Of a stretch of DNA of 44,545 bases, positions 9,209 through 18,734 are shown one piece after another. Within the stretch, counting starts at the first letter, position 1, and every line of letters starts with the position of its first letter. The position numbers and the translations under genes are program-made. Under the pieces are notes generated by a model. It was not told the origin of the DNA, ran no database searches, and saw only the letters and a list, made by a program, of their open reading frames with translations. The DNA is from an uncultured Candidatus Actinomarina sp. (GTDB lineage: Bacteria > Actinomycetota > Acidimicrobiia > Actinomarinales > Actinomarinaceae), in the NCBI GenBank assembly GCA_902510965.1, contig CABXDM010000005.1, positions 1 to 44,545 of the forward strand. Direction: 5' to 3'.

Positions 9209-9529
9209 TTGGTAAGCTTTACTGCACTAAATACTAGTGAGCATTTTTACAACCTAAAAAAAGACGAAAACGCTATTAAGGCAAATGGTTTAAGAATTTA
9301 TCTAATGATAAATGAGTTAGATACCTCAAGGCTTGGAATAAACATCTCAAGCAAAGGAACAAATGCTGTTAATAGAAATAAATTTAAAAGAAGGATAAAA
9401 GAGGCTGTAAGGGCGTTAGAGATAAACAAAAATATTGATATATATGTTATTGGTTCAACACAATCTTCCAAATTGAACCTAAGTGATATAAGTGAAATAC
9501 TAAAATCTCACCCCCTACTTAAAAATTAA
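9209..9529 (+). CDS. rnpA: Ribonuclease P protein component
   Basis: GTNAVNRNKFKRRIKEAVRAL motif; position after rpmH; TTG start. Confidence 0.88.
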   Translation: MVSFTALNTSEHFYNLKKDENAIKANGLRIYLMINELDTSRLGINISSKGTNAVNRNKFKRRIKEAVRALEINKNIDIYVIGSTQSSKLNLSDISEILKSHPLLKN

Positions 9530-9745
9530 ATGAATATTTCAAAATTATTTTATATAACAACAAGATCATTACTTAATTTTTTTGGTTTTGGCCAGGGTAA
9601 TTGTTTATATTATCCGACATGTAGTGAAATTATAGAAGATTCAATAGAAAAAAAAGGATTGATTGCTTCCTTGCCTCTACTTTTAAAAAGAATTTATGTT
9701 TGCAACCCAATTTATATGAAATTTGGTAAAAATTGGCAATATTAG
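9530..9745 (+). CDS. yidD: Membrane protein insertion efficiency factor YidD
   Basis: CLYYPTCSEIIEDSIEKKG...RIYVCNPIY; position between rnpA and yidC. Confidence 0.88.
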   Translation: MNISKLFYITTRSLLNFFGFGQGNCLYYPTCSEIIEDSIEKKGLIASLPLLLKRIYVCNPIYMKFGKNWQY

Positions 9746-10563
9746 AACCATTTGCACTAGCTATAGGATTTTTATTATCTTATTCTTATGATTTTACAAA
9801 TTCATACGGTTTTTCAATTGTAGCTTTAACCATAATCATCAATATTGTAATATTTCCGCTTACCTTAAGACAAACCAGATCCACAAAAAGAATGCAAGAT
9901 ATTCAACCCGAGCTTAAAAAACTTCAGAAACAACATAAAGATAATAAAGAACAATTAAATAAGGCAATTGCTGATTTATATAAAACAAAGGGTATAAACC
10001 CATTAGGTTGTGTTTTACCTCTTATTATTCAAATGCCTATCTGGTTTGCTTTATTTAGGGTTTTAAGAGAGCCACTTGTTTTTATACCAAAAGAAGCTTC
10101 ACTGTTTACTCAATTAGGTGATCATTCTAGTGTTTTATTCTATACAATGGATCTTCAGATTCCAGCATCAGAAATTGCAGCCTGGATCGATAGAATTCCA
10201 TATTTAGTACTAATTTTATTTGTTGTTTTAACAGCATTATTTCAACAAAATCAGTTAACTAAAAAATCTGGTAATTCAAATAACCCACAGGCGCAGCAAA
10301 TGCAAATGATTGGGAAAATAATGCCACTATTTTTTGGCTTCATTTCATGGACTTTACCATCTGGTTTGGTTGTATATTTCTTAACTGGAAACATATTTAG
10401 AATTGGACAACAAGCTTTAATAGTAAAAATAGAAGAGAACCAAAAAGCTAAAGAAATACAAAAAGATCAAAAAGAGGATAATAATACATCAGAAACATCA
10501 ACTGAAAACAAAGATGAAAAAGATGATCCTCGTAAAAACAGAAAAAAAAGAAGGAGAAAATAA
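9733..10563 (+). CDS. yidC: Membrane protein insertase YidC/Oxa1
   Basis: 276 aa; IVIFPLTLRQTRSTKRMQDIQPELKKLQ, GCVLPLIIQMPIWFALFRVL; Lys-rich C-terminus. TTG start overlapping yidD. Confidence 0.93.
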   Translation: MAILEPFALAIGFLLSYSYDFTNSYGFSIVALTIIINIVIFPLTLRQTRSTKRMQDIQPELKKLQKQHKDNKEQLNKAIADLYKTKGINPLGCVLPLIIQMPIWFALFRVLREPLVFIPKEASLFTQLGDHSSVLFYTMDLQIPASEIAAWIDRIPYLVLILFVVLTALFQQNQLTKKSGNSNNPQAQQMQMIGKIMPLFFGFISWTLPSGLVVYFLTGNIFRIGQQALIVKIEENQKAKEIQKDQKEDNNTSETSTENKDEKDDPRKNRKKRRRK

Positions 10564-11354
10564 TGTCTAATAAATGGGTAGAAGTTGAAGCTAAAACCAT
10601 TGATGACGCTATAAAAGCAGGGTTAAAAGAACTTAGCCTTGAAGATGCAACTCAAGCCAATATAAACATTTTAAGAGAACCAGAAGGTGGAGTTTTTGGA
10701 GTTGGTGGAACAAAAGCACTAGTTCGTATTTCAGTAAGAAATGGAGCACAAAGTAACAATAGAAACGGAAATAGCCGTGGTGGAAATTCGCGCAACTACA
10801 GCCAAAATAAAAGAACACCTAAAACTAACGAAAAAAAGAAATCTTATGAAAAGAAACCAAGAGTTGAAGCTGACCCTAAAGAGCAACTTGACGTTTCTAT
10901 TAAATTTTTAGAGGGTTTAATAAAATCATTTGGCCTTGAGGGAACCGTAACAGGAGAACTTGATGAACAGAACCTACTTGTAGCTGTAAAAGGTGAGCAA
11001 ACTGAGGCTTTAGTCGGCGAAAAAGGCAACATAATACGTTCTTTGCATGAATTAACTAGAACTGTTATCCAAAGAAAAACAGGTGCTGGTACAAGACTTA
11101 GGCTAGATGTTGCTGATTATGCAGTAAAAAGAAAAGAAGCTCTAACTATTTATGCTGAAAGACTAACTAAGCAAATCTTAGAAGATCATCAAGAAGTAAT
11201 GCTTGAACCTATGAACTCTGTTGACAGGAAAACTCTACATGATGCAGTAGCAGATATTGACGGGATTCAGTCTTACTCTGAAGGTAGAGAGCCATATAGA
11301 TCTGTTGTTTTTGCTCCAACTGGAGATCAAGGAACTAAAAAAGAAGAAGAATGA
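10563..11354 (+). CDS. jag: Jag/KhpB family RNA-binding protein (Jag_N, KH, R3H)
   Basis: Jag_N-like N-terminus, KH ALVGEKGNIIRSLHELTRTVIQRK, R3H-like tail; synteny after yidC. Confidence 0.9.
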   Translation: MSNKWVEVEAKTIDDAIKAGLKELSLEDATQANINILREPEGGVFGVGGTKALVRISVRNGAQSNNRNGNSRGGNSRNYSQNKRTPKTNEKKKSYEKKPRVEADPKEQLDVSIKFLEGLIKSFGLEGTVTGELDEQNLLVAVKGEQTEALVGEKGNIIRSLHELTRTVIQRKTGAGTRLRLDVADYAVKRKEALTIYAERLTKQILEDHQEVMLEPMNSVDRKTLHDAVADIDGIQSYSEGREPYRSVVFAPTGDQGTKKEEE

Positions 11355-11965
11355 GCTTTGATCCCCAAATTCCAAGTTGGGGAAAAAGTTTTTTAGCTAA
11401 AAATTTAGATAATTTAACTACATACCACAACTGGCTTAAAAATACAGGCGTTAAAACTGGGTTAATTAGTCCCAAAAATGATCAATTTATATGGGATGAA
11501 TTTATTGTTCACTCGCTTTATTTTTATAAAATTATTCTCGATTTAAACATTTCATACAACAATATCTATGATCTTGGAACTGGTGGTGGAATACCAGGTT
11601 TACCAGTAGGTATTGTTTCCAATGAAAATATAAACTTAATTGATATTAAACAAAAGAGAATTTATGAATTAGAGCGATTTATATCGTCTGAAAAACTTAA
11701 TAATATAAACGCCTTAAAAGCTGATGCTCAAAAGTATATTCAACAGGAAGTTAATTCTATCTTTTTAATGAGGTGTTACCTTCCTAAAAATGACCTTATG
11801 AAGAAATTAGAAAAACACATGTCAAATAACCAAAGTAATACTTTTATTGTATCTTCTAATTCAAACATAGAAGGGCTTTATAAAGAAGCGTTTCACGTGA
11901 AACAAGAAAAATTTCTTATTAATAACGATGAATATAGATTTATTGATGTTATAACAGTTAAGTGA
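11351..11965 (+). CDS. rsmG: 16S rRNA (guanine-N7) methyltransferase RsmG/GidB
   Basis: YDLGTGGGIPGLPVGIV SAM motif; synteny before parA. Confidence 0.9.
   Translation: MSFDPQIPSWGKSFLAKNLDNLTTYHNWLKNTGVKTGLISPKNDQFIWDEFIVHSLYFYKIILDLNISYNNIYDLGTGGGIPGLPVGIVSNENINLIDIKQKRIYELERFISSEKLNNINALKADAQKYIQQEVNSIFLMRCYLPKNDLMKKLEKHMSNNQSNTFIVSSNSNIEGLYKEAFHVKQEKFLINNDEYRFIDVITVK
11889..11904. promoter_or_regulatory. parS centromere site (ParB binding)
   Basis: CGTTTCACGTGAAACA, 15/16 match to the consensus TGTTTCACGTGAAACA, within the 3' end of rsmG and next to parA/parB. Confidence 0.95.
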
Positions 11966-12753
11966 AGACAATTTCCATAATTTGCCAAAAAGGTGGCGTA
12001 GGTAAAACAACTACTGTAGTAAATGTCGCAAAAATATTTTCTACCTTAGGATACAAGACTTTAATCATTGACCTAGATCCACAAGGAAACGTCTCTACAT
12101 ACTTAAACTATAATAAAAATCCTGAAAATGATTCAAATGCAATCGACTTACTTGAGAAAAAAATTGACATAGTTCCAGGAAAAATTAGTAATAATCTTGA
12201 TATATTAAGCTCGAATATAAAAATCTCGAAATTTAATGAAGAAAAAATAGTCGGAGGTTCTAAGTTACAACATGCTTTTAATATGAATAAACTGGATTGT
12301 TATGATCTCATTATCATAGACACACCTCCAACAATGAGTTCATTAGTTCAAGAAGCACTTGCAGTTTCTGATTTTTACCTAATACCTGCAAAACCTGAAT
12401 TTTTAGCTGTTGAGGGTGTGGCACAAGCAATGAATTTTGCGAAAGAATCCATAAAATCAATACAAAATACAAATCCATTATTTTTGGGTGTTTTATTAAA
12501 CCAGATAGATAAGAGAAGATCAAGTTATTTAGAATTTGTAACAGAATTAGAGTACCTACTGGCAGAAAAATTATTAACAACAAAAATTTCTCAAACTGCT
12601 GAAATTGCTGACGGACCATTTTATGCTAAAACTGTTGTAGATTTTAAAGAAGATAGTAAATCAAGAAATGAATATTTTGATTTAGCAAATGAAATACTAA
12701 GGAAGGTTGGACTACATGAAGAGATCACTGAGCTCCCTGATAACAGATACTAA
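11962..12753 (+). CDS. parA: Chromosome partitioning ATPase ParA/Soj
   Basis: QKGGVGKTTTVVNVA deviant Walker A, DLDPQGNVSTYL; GTG start overlapping the rsmG stop. Confidence 0.95.
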   Translation: MKTISIICQKGGVGKTTTVVNVAKIFSTLGYKTLIIDLDPQGNVSTYLNYNKNPENDSNAIDLLEKKIDIVPGKISNNLDILSSNIKISKFNEEKIVGGSKLQHAFNMNKLDCYDLIIIDTPPTMSSLVQEALAVSDFYLIPAKPEFLAVEGVAQAMNFAKESIKSIQNTNPLFLGVLLNQIDKRRSSYLEFVTELEYLLAEKLLTTKISQTAEIADGPFYAKTVVDFKEDSKSRNEYFDLANEILRKVGLHEEITELPDNRY

Positions 12754-13516
12754 TGTTAGAGAATTTAATGCATTAGAAATTGAAACTAAGCTAATTAAAG
12801 AAAGCACTTCACAAGCAAGAACAGAGTTTAATGATTTAAAATTAAATGAATTGACTGAATCTATTCGCAAAAATGGAATACTACAACCCTTGATAGTTCA
12901 AGAATTAGCTGGAAATAAGTATGAATTAATTGCTGGAGAAAGAAGATTACGAGCATCCAAATTAGCTGGCTTAGAAAAAATACCCTGTTTAGTAAAAGAT
13001 GTAAGTTCCAGAGATGCAGCTGTAATTGGTTTAGTAGAAAACATTCAAAGAGCACAATTGAATGCGATTGATGAATCAGTAGGTTTTAAGCATCTCGTAG
13101 ATACATACAACCTTGAATCTAAAGAAATTGCTCTCTTAGTTGGGAAGAGTAGATCGTATGTAGCAAACTCTTTAAGATTATCTAAACTATCACAAAAAGT
13201 TATTTCTTCATTAAAAGCTGATGATGTGACCATGGGGCAAATCCGTCCTCTAATAAATTTACCCATCAACATACAAGAAAAAATCTTAGATGAAATTATA
13301 TTATTAAAACTATCTAGTAGACAAGTTGAGGAAAAAGTAAGAAACATTAATTCCTCAGAACCGAGTTCAGATGAAACTTCTGTTTATTATAAAAACTATT
13401 TTGAGGATAAGATAGGATCAAAAGTTGAAGTACAGAATAGAAGAGGGAAGTTTAAAGTTATATTAAACTTTAATTCTTCAGACGCATTGAAAACATTTGT
13501 TGAAAAGATAAATTAA
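12716..13516 (+). CDS. parB: Chromosome partitioning protein ParB
   Basis: GILQPLIVQE...ELIAGERRLRASKLAGLEKIPCLVKD, ENIQRAQLNAIDE; ATG 9 nt inside the TTG-started ORF. Confidence 0.94.
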   Translation: MKRSLSSLITDTNVREFNALEIETKLIKESTSQARTEFNDLKLNELTESIRKNGILQPLIVQELAGNKYELIAGERRLRASKLAGLEKIPCLVKDVSSRDAAVIGLVENIQRAQLNAIDESVGFKHLVDTYNLESKEIALLVGKSRSYVANSLRLSKLSQKVISSLKADDVTMGQIRPLINLPINIQEKILDEIILLKLSSRQVEEKVRNINSSEPSSDETSVYYKNYFEDKIGSKVEVQNRRGKFKVILNFNSSDALKTFVEKIN

Positions 13517-14478
13517 TTTTCAAAACTCTTATTCAGACTTTTTAAGATGATTTCTAAAACGTCTGCAATTTTATTATATTGGTAATAATTACCAAATAAA
13601 ACTAACGTTACGGATTTTGTATTTTTCAACAAATTATGTGCTTTACCAGATTGGGTTATTTTTAATTTATCTCCAACCTCACGTGACATATCTCTACCAA
13701 ATTTACTTTCCGTAAAACTTCCCTTAAAGTATGCAATTGAGTTTTCTTCAGACTTTTTAAATGAAATAAATAGGGTTGGCCGAAGTTTATTTACATATTT
13801 AATGATATTTTCTTCTTCAACATCTATTCCCACTTCGGATGCAAAAGATGCAATAACGTTATTTTTTAAACAAACTTCCTTAGTTGCTTCATAAGTTTCA
13901 ATCTGTACTGGATAATCTTCTTCATTTGGAAAATCAAAACATACTGAGTAACCCAATAATGAGGTATTTAAATTAGGTGCAATAGATTTTATCGCCTCAT
14001 TTAATGAAGTATTTAAGTTTGGTCTCATCAACATTCTAATTTCATGAACCGTCCCAAGACCCACATTTCCATCTACTGATAAACCTCTATTTTCTTGAAA
14101 CTCAATAACAGAAGTCTCAAGACTCACATTGAAAACTCCATTTATTGGTTCTGAGTAAAAACCAAGTCTAGATAAAAGCTCTTGGAGTTCCTCTACATCA
14201 GATCCCTGTAATTCTGGTTTCGAAAAATTCAGGATGCGATCTCCTAGTTTGTATCCATGATTAATAAGCTCTGACCAAAGATCTTCTTTACTCTTTATTA
14301 AATTCAAATTCTTATCATCAATAAAAAGAGAAACAGCAGAAAAAACTTCACGGGTGTCTGCGGATGAGGCATACCCTGCATAAATTAATTTATTGAGAAG
14401 GTCATCTAATTCAACATCTGAAAGACTCTTTAATAGAGAGGCTACATCAAGACTAATTGTCGAGCCACCTTTCAGCAT
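13513..14478 (-). CDS. CwlM-like protein: peptidoglycan-binding domain(s) plus degenerate amidase-type C-terminus
   Basis: DVEELQELLSRLGFYSEPINGVFNVSLETSVIEFQENRGLSVDGNVGLGTVHEIR is PG_binding_1-like; position between trxB and parB equals mycobacterial cwlM. Confidence 0.7.
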   Translation of the reverse strand: MLKGGSTISLDVASLLKSLSDVELDDLLNKLIYAGYASSADTREVFSAVSLFIDDKNLNLIKSKEDLWSELINHGYKLGDRILNFSKPELQGSDVEELQELLSRLGFYSEPINGVFNVSLETSVIEFQENRGLSVDGNVGLGTVHEIRMLMRPNLNTSLNEAIKSIAPNLNTSLLGYSVCFDFPNEEDYPVQIETYEATKEVCLKNNVIASFASEVGIDVEEENIIKYVNKLRPTLFISFKKSEENSIAYFKGSFTESKFGRDMSREVGDKLKITQSGKAHNLLKNTKSVTLVLFGNYYQYNKIADVLEIILKSLNKSFEN

Positions 14479-15367
14479 CTATTGCAGCTTGACAACCAGT
14501 TCCTGCAGCCGTAATTGCTTGTCTGTATACAGAGTCTGCAACATCTCCTGCTGCAAAAATACCTGGTACAGAAGTGCTGGTATCTGTAGTGAAACCTGTT
14601 TTAATATAACCCTTATCATCAAGCTCAAGAAGACCTTCAAGAAATGAAACATTTGGTGTATGTCCAATAGCGAGAAAAACTCCATCAATATTCATATCTT
14701 CTTCAGTATTTTCTTTCAAGTCTTTTACTGTTACTGATGAAACTTTTTTATCACCCTTAATTTCAGTAATTTCTTTATTCCAAAGTACGTTTATTTGCTC
14801 ATGGTTTATTACTCTATCTTGCATAATTTTACTTGCTCGAAAAGTATCTCTTCTGTGTACAACGTAGACTTTTTTTGCAAACTTTGTTAAAAATAGTGCT
14901 TCTTCCATAGCTGAATCACCACCACCGACTACTACAACCTCTAGGTCTTTAAAGAAAAAGCCATCACAAGTTGCGCAAGCGGACACACCGTATCCTTGCA
15001 GTTCTTTTTCACCCTTGACTCCAAGCCATTTTGCAGAAGCGCCAGTACTAAGAATCACTGTTTTAAATTGGTAGGTTTCCTTTGAGGTTTTTAATGAAAA
15101 TCCATCATCTATTTTTTCAATTGAATCAACAGTTTCAGTCTTTATCTCTGTTCCAAATCTCTGAGCTTGTTTTTTAAAAACCTGCATTAATTCTGGACCC
15201 ATTATCCCATCTTCGAATCCTGGATAATTTTCCACGTCAGTTGTCAACATAAGTTGACCACCAGACTCAAGACCTTCGAATAAAATTGGCTTCAGATTAG
15301 CCCTTCCAGCGTAAACTCCTGCTGTATATCCAGCTGGGCCCGAACCTATAATTGCTACTTCATGCAT
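14453..15367 (-). CDS. trxB: Thioredoxin-disulfide reductase
   Basis: GSGPAGYTAGVYAGRANLKPILFEG, CATCDG active site, GIFAAGDVADSVYRQAITAAGTGCQAAIDAERWL. Confidence 0.96.
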   Translation of the reverse strand: MHEVAIIGSGPAGYTAGVYAGRANLKPILFEGLESGGQLMLTTDVENYPGFEDGIMGPELMQVFKKQAQRFGTEIKTETVDSIEKIDDGFSLKTSKETYQFKTVILSTGASAKWLGVKGEKELQGYGVSACATCDGFFFKDLEVVVVGGGDSAMEEALFLTKFAKKVYVVHRRDTFRASKIMQDRVINHEQINVLWNKEITEIKGDKKVSSVTVKDLKENTEEDMNIDGVFLAIGHTPNVSFLEGLLELDDKGYIKTGFTTDTSTSVPGIFAAGDVADSVYRQAITAAGTGCQAAIDAERWLDN

Positions 15368-15647
15368 TTTTTCTCTTCCTTCTGTAATTGTTTAATGATA
15401 AAACTAAAAAAACTATACCTAATGCGGATAAGGCAAATCCTGTTGGATTTACTCCTATAAGGACACCCAAACCTTGCATAATTTTCAGTACACCCATAAA
15501 TAAAAAAACAAGTGCTGTCAGAAGCAATACAATCAGAAGCAAACCAAGGCTAGCAAAACCTGTAAACCTTTTGACAGGCTTAACTATTAAATCTTTTATA
15601 GTTTTAATAAGACTTTCAAATGTTTCTAAAAATTTATCATCTTCCAT
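15360..15647 (-). CDS. Small two-TM membrane protein, unknown
   Basis: 95 aa with two hydrophobic segments; overlaps the trxB start. Confidence 0.65.
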   Translation of the reverse strand: MEDDKFLETFESLIKTIKDLIVKPVKRFTGFASLGLLLIVLLLTALVFLFMGVLKIMQGLGVLIGVNPTGFALSALGIVFLVLSLNNYRRKRKNA

Positions 15648-15687
15648 AATGTAATAATAAGCGATATAGGTTTATTCTTGTAAGACT

Positions 15688-16410
15688 TTATGTTTCACTA
15701 TTTTGAGTACTACTCATAATGACAAGATTATTTTTCTGAACACGGAACCCATTTTTTTTATATAAATTTAAAGCAGACTCATTTGTTTCTTGGGTGTTTA
15801 ATTTCATACTTAAAAATTTCTTTTCCTTGCTAAATGATAGAACCGATTGAAGTAATTCTTCCCCATAACCCAGCCCTTGATAAGACTTATCCACTCCAAT
15901 TCTTTGAAGATATGAAAGTTTTCTAGTTTCTCCTAAAATTGCATAGCCTATAAGCTTGCCATTATTTTTTTGAAGGAAAAGATGATTGTTGACACAACTT
16001 TTTAGAGTTTCATGAAAAGAGTTAGATGAGTTTCTCCAATAGCGGTCGAATATTTTTTCATCTAGTTTTAACAAATACTGAAAATCAGCTACTTCTAAGT
16101 TTTTGTGTGTGATGTTAGTTACACTATCCATTTTGTCACTGGAGTAATATCTCATAATTTGATCACAAACATATAGCTTTTTATAAACACACCAACCTGC
16201 TGACTCCCAAGAGGCTACTTGGTTTTCTGAAATCATTGAAGAATGAAAGATTACACCAGTATCATTTGAGATATTTGAGAATTTTTTTAATAAACCGTGC
16301 CCACCGTAAACTTTTTCAAAATATACATATGGGTAGTAGTCATTCCATTTTCTTGTATAGTAAGATCCGTTGAAAGAGTAATTTAGTTTTTTTTCATTTG
16401 TTAAATACAT
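15688..16410 (-). CDS. GNAT family N-acetyltransferase
   Basis: C-terminal LQRIGVDKSYQGLGYGEELLQSVLSFSKEKKFLSMKLNTQETNESALNLYKKNGFRV. Confidence 0.85.
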   Translation of the reverse strand: MYLTNEKKLNYSFNGSYYTRKWNDYYPYVYFEKVYGGHGLLKKFSNISNDTGVIFHSSMISENQVASWESAGWCVYKKLYVCDQIMRYYSSDKMDSVTNITHKNLEVADFQYLLKLDEKIFDRYWRNSSNSFHETLKSCVNNHLFLQKNNGKLIGYAILGETRKLSYLQRIGVDKSYQGLGYGEELLQSVLSFSKEKKFLSMKLNTQETNESALNLYKKNGFRVQKNNLVIMSSTQNSET

Positions 16411-16816
16411 ATTTTAAAATCTTTTTATCCTCTTCAAAAGTCAGTAAATTATTGGCTTTTTCGTAGCCAACAATAGCCAACTCTTCAATCTCACTGTCAG
16501 GTTCTTTTTCAAAAGCTTTGATAACTTTCATTTCATAAAACCACACGGTTTTATGAATTACTTCATCAACTAATCTGATTTCATATCTAGATTCAGCAAT
16601 AGGTTTATCATGATTTAACTCAACCTTGAATCCAGTTTCTTCATAAACTTCTCGAACTGCAGTATCGGTCGGTTTTTCACCTTCTTCTAAGTGTCCTTTT
16701 GGAAAACCCCAAAAACTTTTATCTATGATTCCATCATTTCTTTTATTTTTAACAATAAGTATTAAGTTGTTATAAAAAACAATTCCACCAGCTGCAAAAT
16801 CTACTTTAGAATTCAT
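16394..16816 (-). CDS. NUDIX hydrolase
   Basis: GFPKGHLEEGEKPTDTAVREVYEETGF Nudix box; divergent from pcnA as in Actinobacteria. Confidence 0.94.
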   Translation of the reverse strand: MNSKVDFAAGGIVFYNNLILIVKNKRNDGIIDKSFWGFPKGHLEEGEKPTDTAVREVYEETGFKVELNHDKPIAESRYEIRLVDEVIHKTVWFYEMKVIKAFEKEPDSEIEELAIVGYEKANNLLTFEEDKKILKYVFNK

Positions 16817-16852
16817 ACTGTATAGTTTCCAATCTTCTTCTAAGCTATCAAT

Positions 16853-18226
16853 ATGGTACCAACAACATTATTAAAAGTTTTAAATGAGAACCCATTTCTG
16901 AAGGATGTCGCGACATTTTATAAAAATGCAGGTTATCAGCTTTATTTGGTTGGTGGAGCGGTAAGAGACGGGATACTTGATATCCCAACTAAAGATTTTG
17001 ACTTTACTACTGATGCGAATGTTGATGAGTCGTTGAAACTATTTAAAGAAAATGGATTCCAGACAACTGAAATCGGTAAGGCTTTTGGAACGATAGAAGC
17101 ATTGCATGAAAATTTTTCTTTACACATAACTACCTTCAGAGAAGATTCTTACGAAGAAACATCACGAAAACCCGATATTATTAGTTCAAACAATTTAGAG
17201 AATGACTTAAAACGAAGAGACTTTACAATCAACGCAATTGCTTATGATATTTTAGAGAATAAGTTAATTGATCCCTACGGAGGATTAAAAGATTTATCTC
17301 AAGGAGTTATAACAACACCTCTTTCCGCAGATATCTCATTTTCAGACGACCCTTTACGAATGCTTAGAGCTTGTCGGTTCATAAGCTCTCATGGATTTTC
17401 GCCTGACGCGAATACTTTTGAAGCCATTAAAAAAAATATAGATAGAATCGAGATAGTTAGTAGTGAGCGAGTTAGAGATGAGCTTACAAAACTTTTAATT
17501 GGAAACAATCCATCTTTGGGTATAAGAGCATTTGTCGAAAGTGGACTAAGTATCAAAATAATGCCTGAACTTGATGAGCTGAAGATTGAAGTTGATCCAA
17601 AACATCACCATAAAGATGTATATGAGCATACTCTTATTGTTGTAGACAGAGTTTTACCAAATATTGTTTCCAGGTTAGGTGCTTTGTTACACGATATTGG
17701 AAAACCAAAAACGAAGGGCATAGAAAATGGAAAAGTTCATTTTAGACACCATGAAGTTGTTGGAGCAAGAATGGCTAAACAAATTCTAAAGAGATTAAAA
17801 TATAGCAAAAAAGAAATACAGGACATATGCTTACTAGTAGAGAATCACTTGCGTCCCCATACTTTTAAAATGGGATGGACAGATTCAGCTGTAAGAAGAT
17901 ATATTGTTGATTCTGGTGAAATGATGGATCAGTTAAATAATTTAGTTCGTGCAGACATAACAACTAAAAATAAAAATAAGTACGACGAAATTAACAAATA
18001 TCTTGATGATATGGAATCAAGGATTGCAGAAGTTAAAGAGAAAGAAGAACTTTCTAACTTAAGACCTCCAGTATCTGGTGATGACATAATGAAACTATTT
18101 AACTTGAAACCAGGACCCAGTGTCGGAATAATAATGAAAGCTCTTTACGAACAGAGATTAAATGAAGGCGAAGTTACTAAAGAAGAGGCAATCGAGTTAG
18201 CCGAAAATATTTTTAAAAAATTATAA
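16853..18226 (+). CDS. pcnA: CCA tRNA nucleotidyltransferase with HD domain
   Basis: LVGGAVRDGILDIPTKDFDFTTDA, DLKRRDFTINAIAYD, LGALLHDIGKP. Confidence 0.94.
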   Translation: MVPTTLLKVLNENPFLKDVATFYKNAGYQLYLVGGAVRDGILDIPTKDFDFTTDANVDESLKLFKENGFQTTEIGKAFGTIEALHENFSLHITTFREDSYEETSRKPDIISSNNLENDLKRRDFTINAIAYDILENKLIDPYGGLKDLSQGVITTPLSADISFSDDPLRMLRACRFISSHGFSPDANTFEAIKKNIDRIEIVSSERVRDELTKLLIGNNPSLGIRAFVESGLSIKIMPELDELKIEVDPKHHHKDVYEHTLIVVDRVLPNIVSRLGALLHDIGKPKTKGIENGKVHFRHHEVVGARMAKQILKRLKYSKKEIQDICLLVENHLRPHTFKMGWTDSAVRRYIVDSGEMMDQLNNLVRADITTKNKNKYDEINKYLDDMESRIAEVKEKEELSNLRPPVSGDDIMKLFNLKPGPSVGIIMKALYEQRLNEGEVTKEEAIELAENIFKKL

Positions 18227-18263
18227 TTGTATAAATATGCATTTTAATGTATATTTATACAAT
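18226..18263. promoter_or_regulatory. Double ARG box (ArgR operator)
   Basis: ATTGTATAAATATGCATT-tt-AATGTATATTTATACAAT: two 18-bp boxes separated by 2 bp, forming a long inverted repeat over the argR start codon. Confidence 0.85.
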
Positions 18264-18723
18264 GGCAAAGTCAACCCTACAAAGGCAAAAAATAATAGCT
18301 GATCTGATTGAAAGTGGTAATATCTCATCTCAAAACCAACTTAAGGGTCTATTGAAGAAAAACAGTCTTTTAATAACCCAAGCAACACTATCAAGAGACT
18401 TAAATGAGTTGGGGGCCATAAAAAAAAGACAAAAAGATGGTCTATTAGTTTATGTTTTACCAAAGGATCAAGATAACAATGCCCATAGGAAAATTGCTAT
18501 AAATGCTTTAAACGACTTTGTTCTAGAAGTAGATTCAGTACTAAATCAAGTTGTGGTCAAAACCACGACTGCTGCAGCACAGGTAGTTGCTGAAGCTATT
18601 GATAATTTATTTTTAGACAATGTAATAGCCTCATTAGCAGGTGACAACGTAGTTTTAATTATTTCAAGCAGTGAAGAAAAAGCCAAAATAATTTCAAAAA
18701 ATATTGAAAATGTTCTTGGCTGA
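18262..18723 (+). CDS. argR: Arginine repressor
   Basis: LLITQATLSRDLNELGAIKKR wHTH; C-terminal VVVKTTTAAAQVVAEAIDNLFLDNVIASLAGDNVVLII. Start probably ATG 18262 rather than 18247. Confidence 0.93.
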   Translation: MAKSTLQRQKIIADLIESGNISSQNQLKGLLKKNSLLITQATLSRDLNELGAIKKRQKDGLLVYVLPKDQDNNAHRKIAINALNDFVLEVDSVLNQVVVKTTTAAAQVVAEAIDNLFLDNVIASLAGDNVVLIISSSEEKAKIISKNIENVLG

Positions 18724-18734
18724 GATTTTTCTGA

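Noticed and set aside
13680-13695. Second parS-like site (CTCACGTGACAT)
   Set aside because: Only the CACGTG core region matches; flanks do not.
16905-16915. TGTCGCGACA palindrome near the pcnA start
   Set aside because: Inside the pcnA coding sequence (FLKDVATF); different from TTCGCGAA and single copy.
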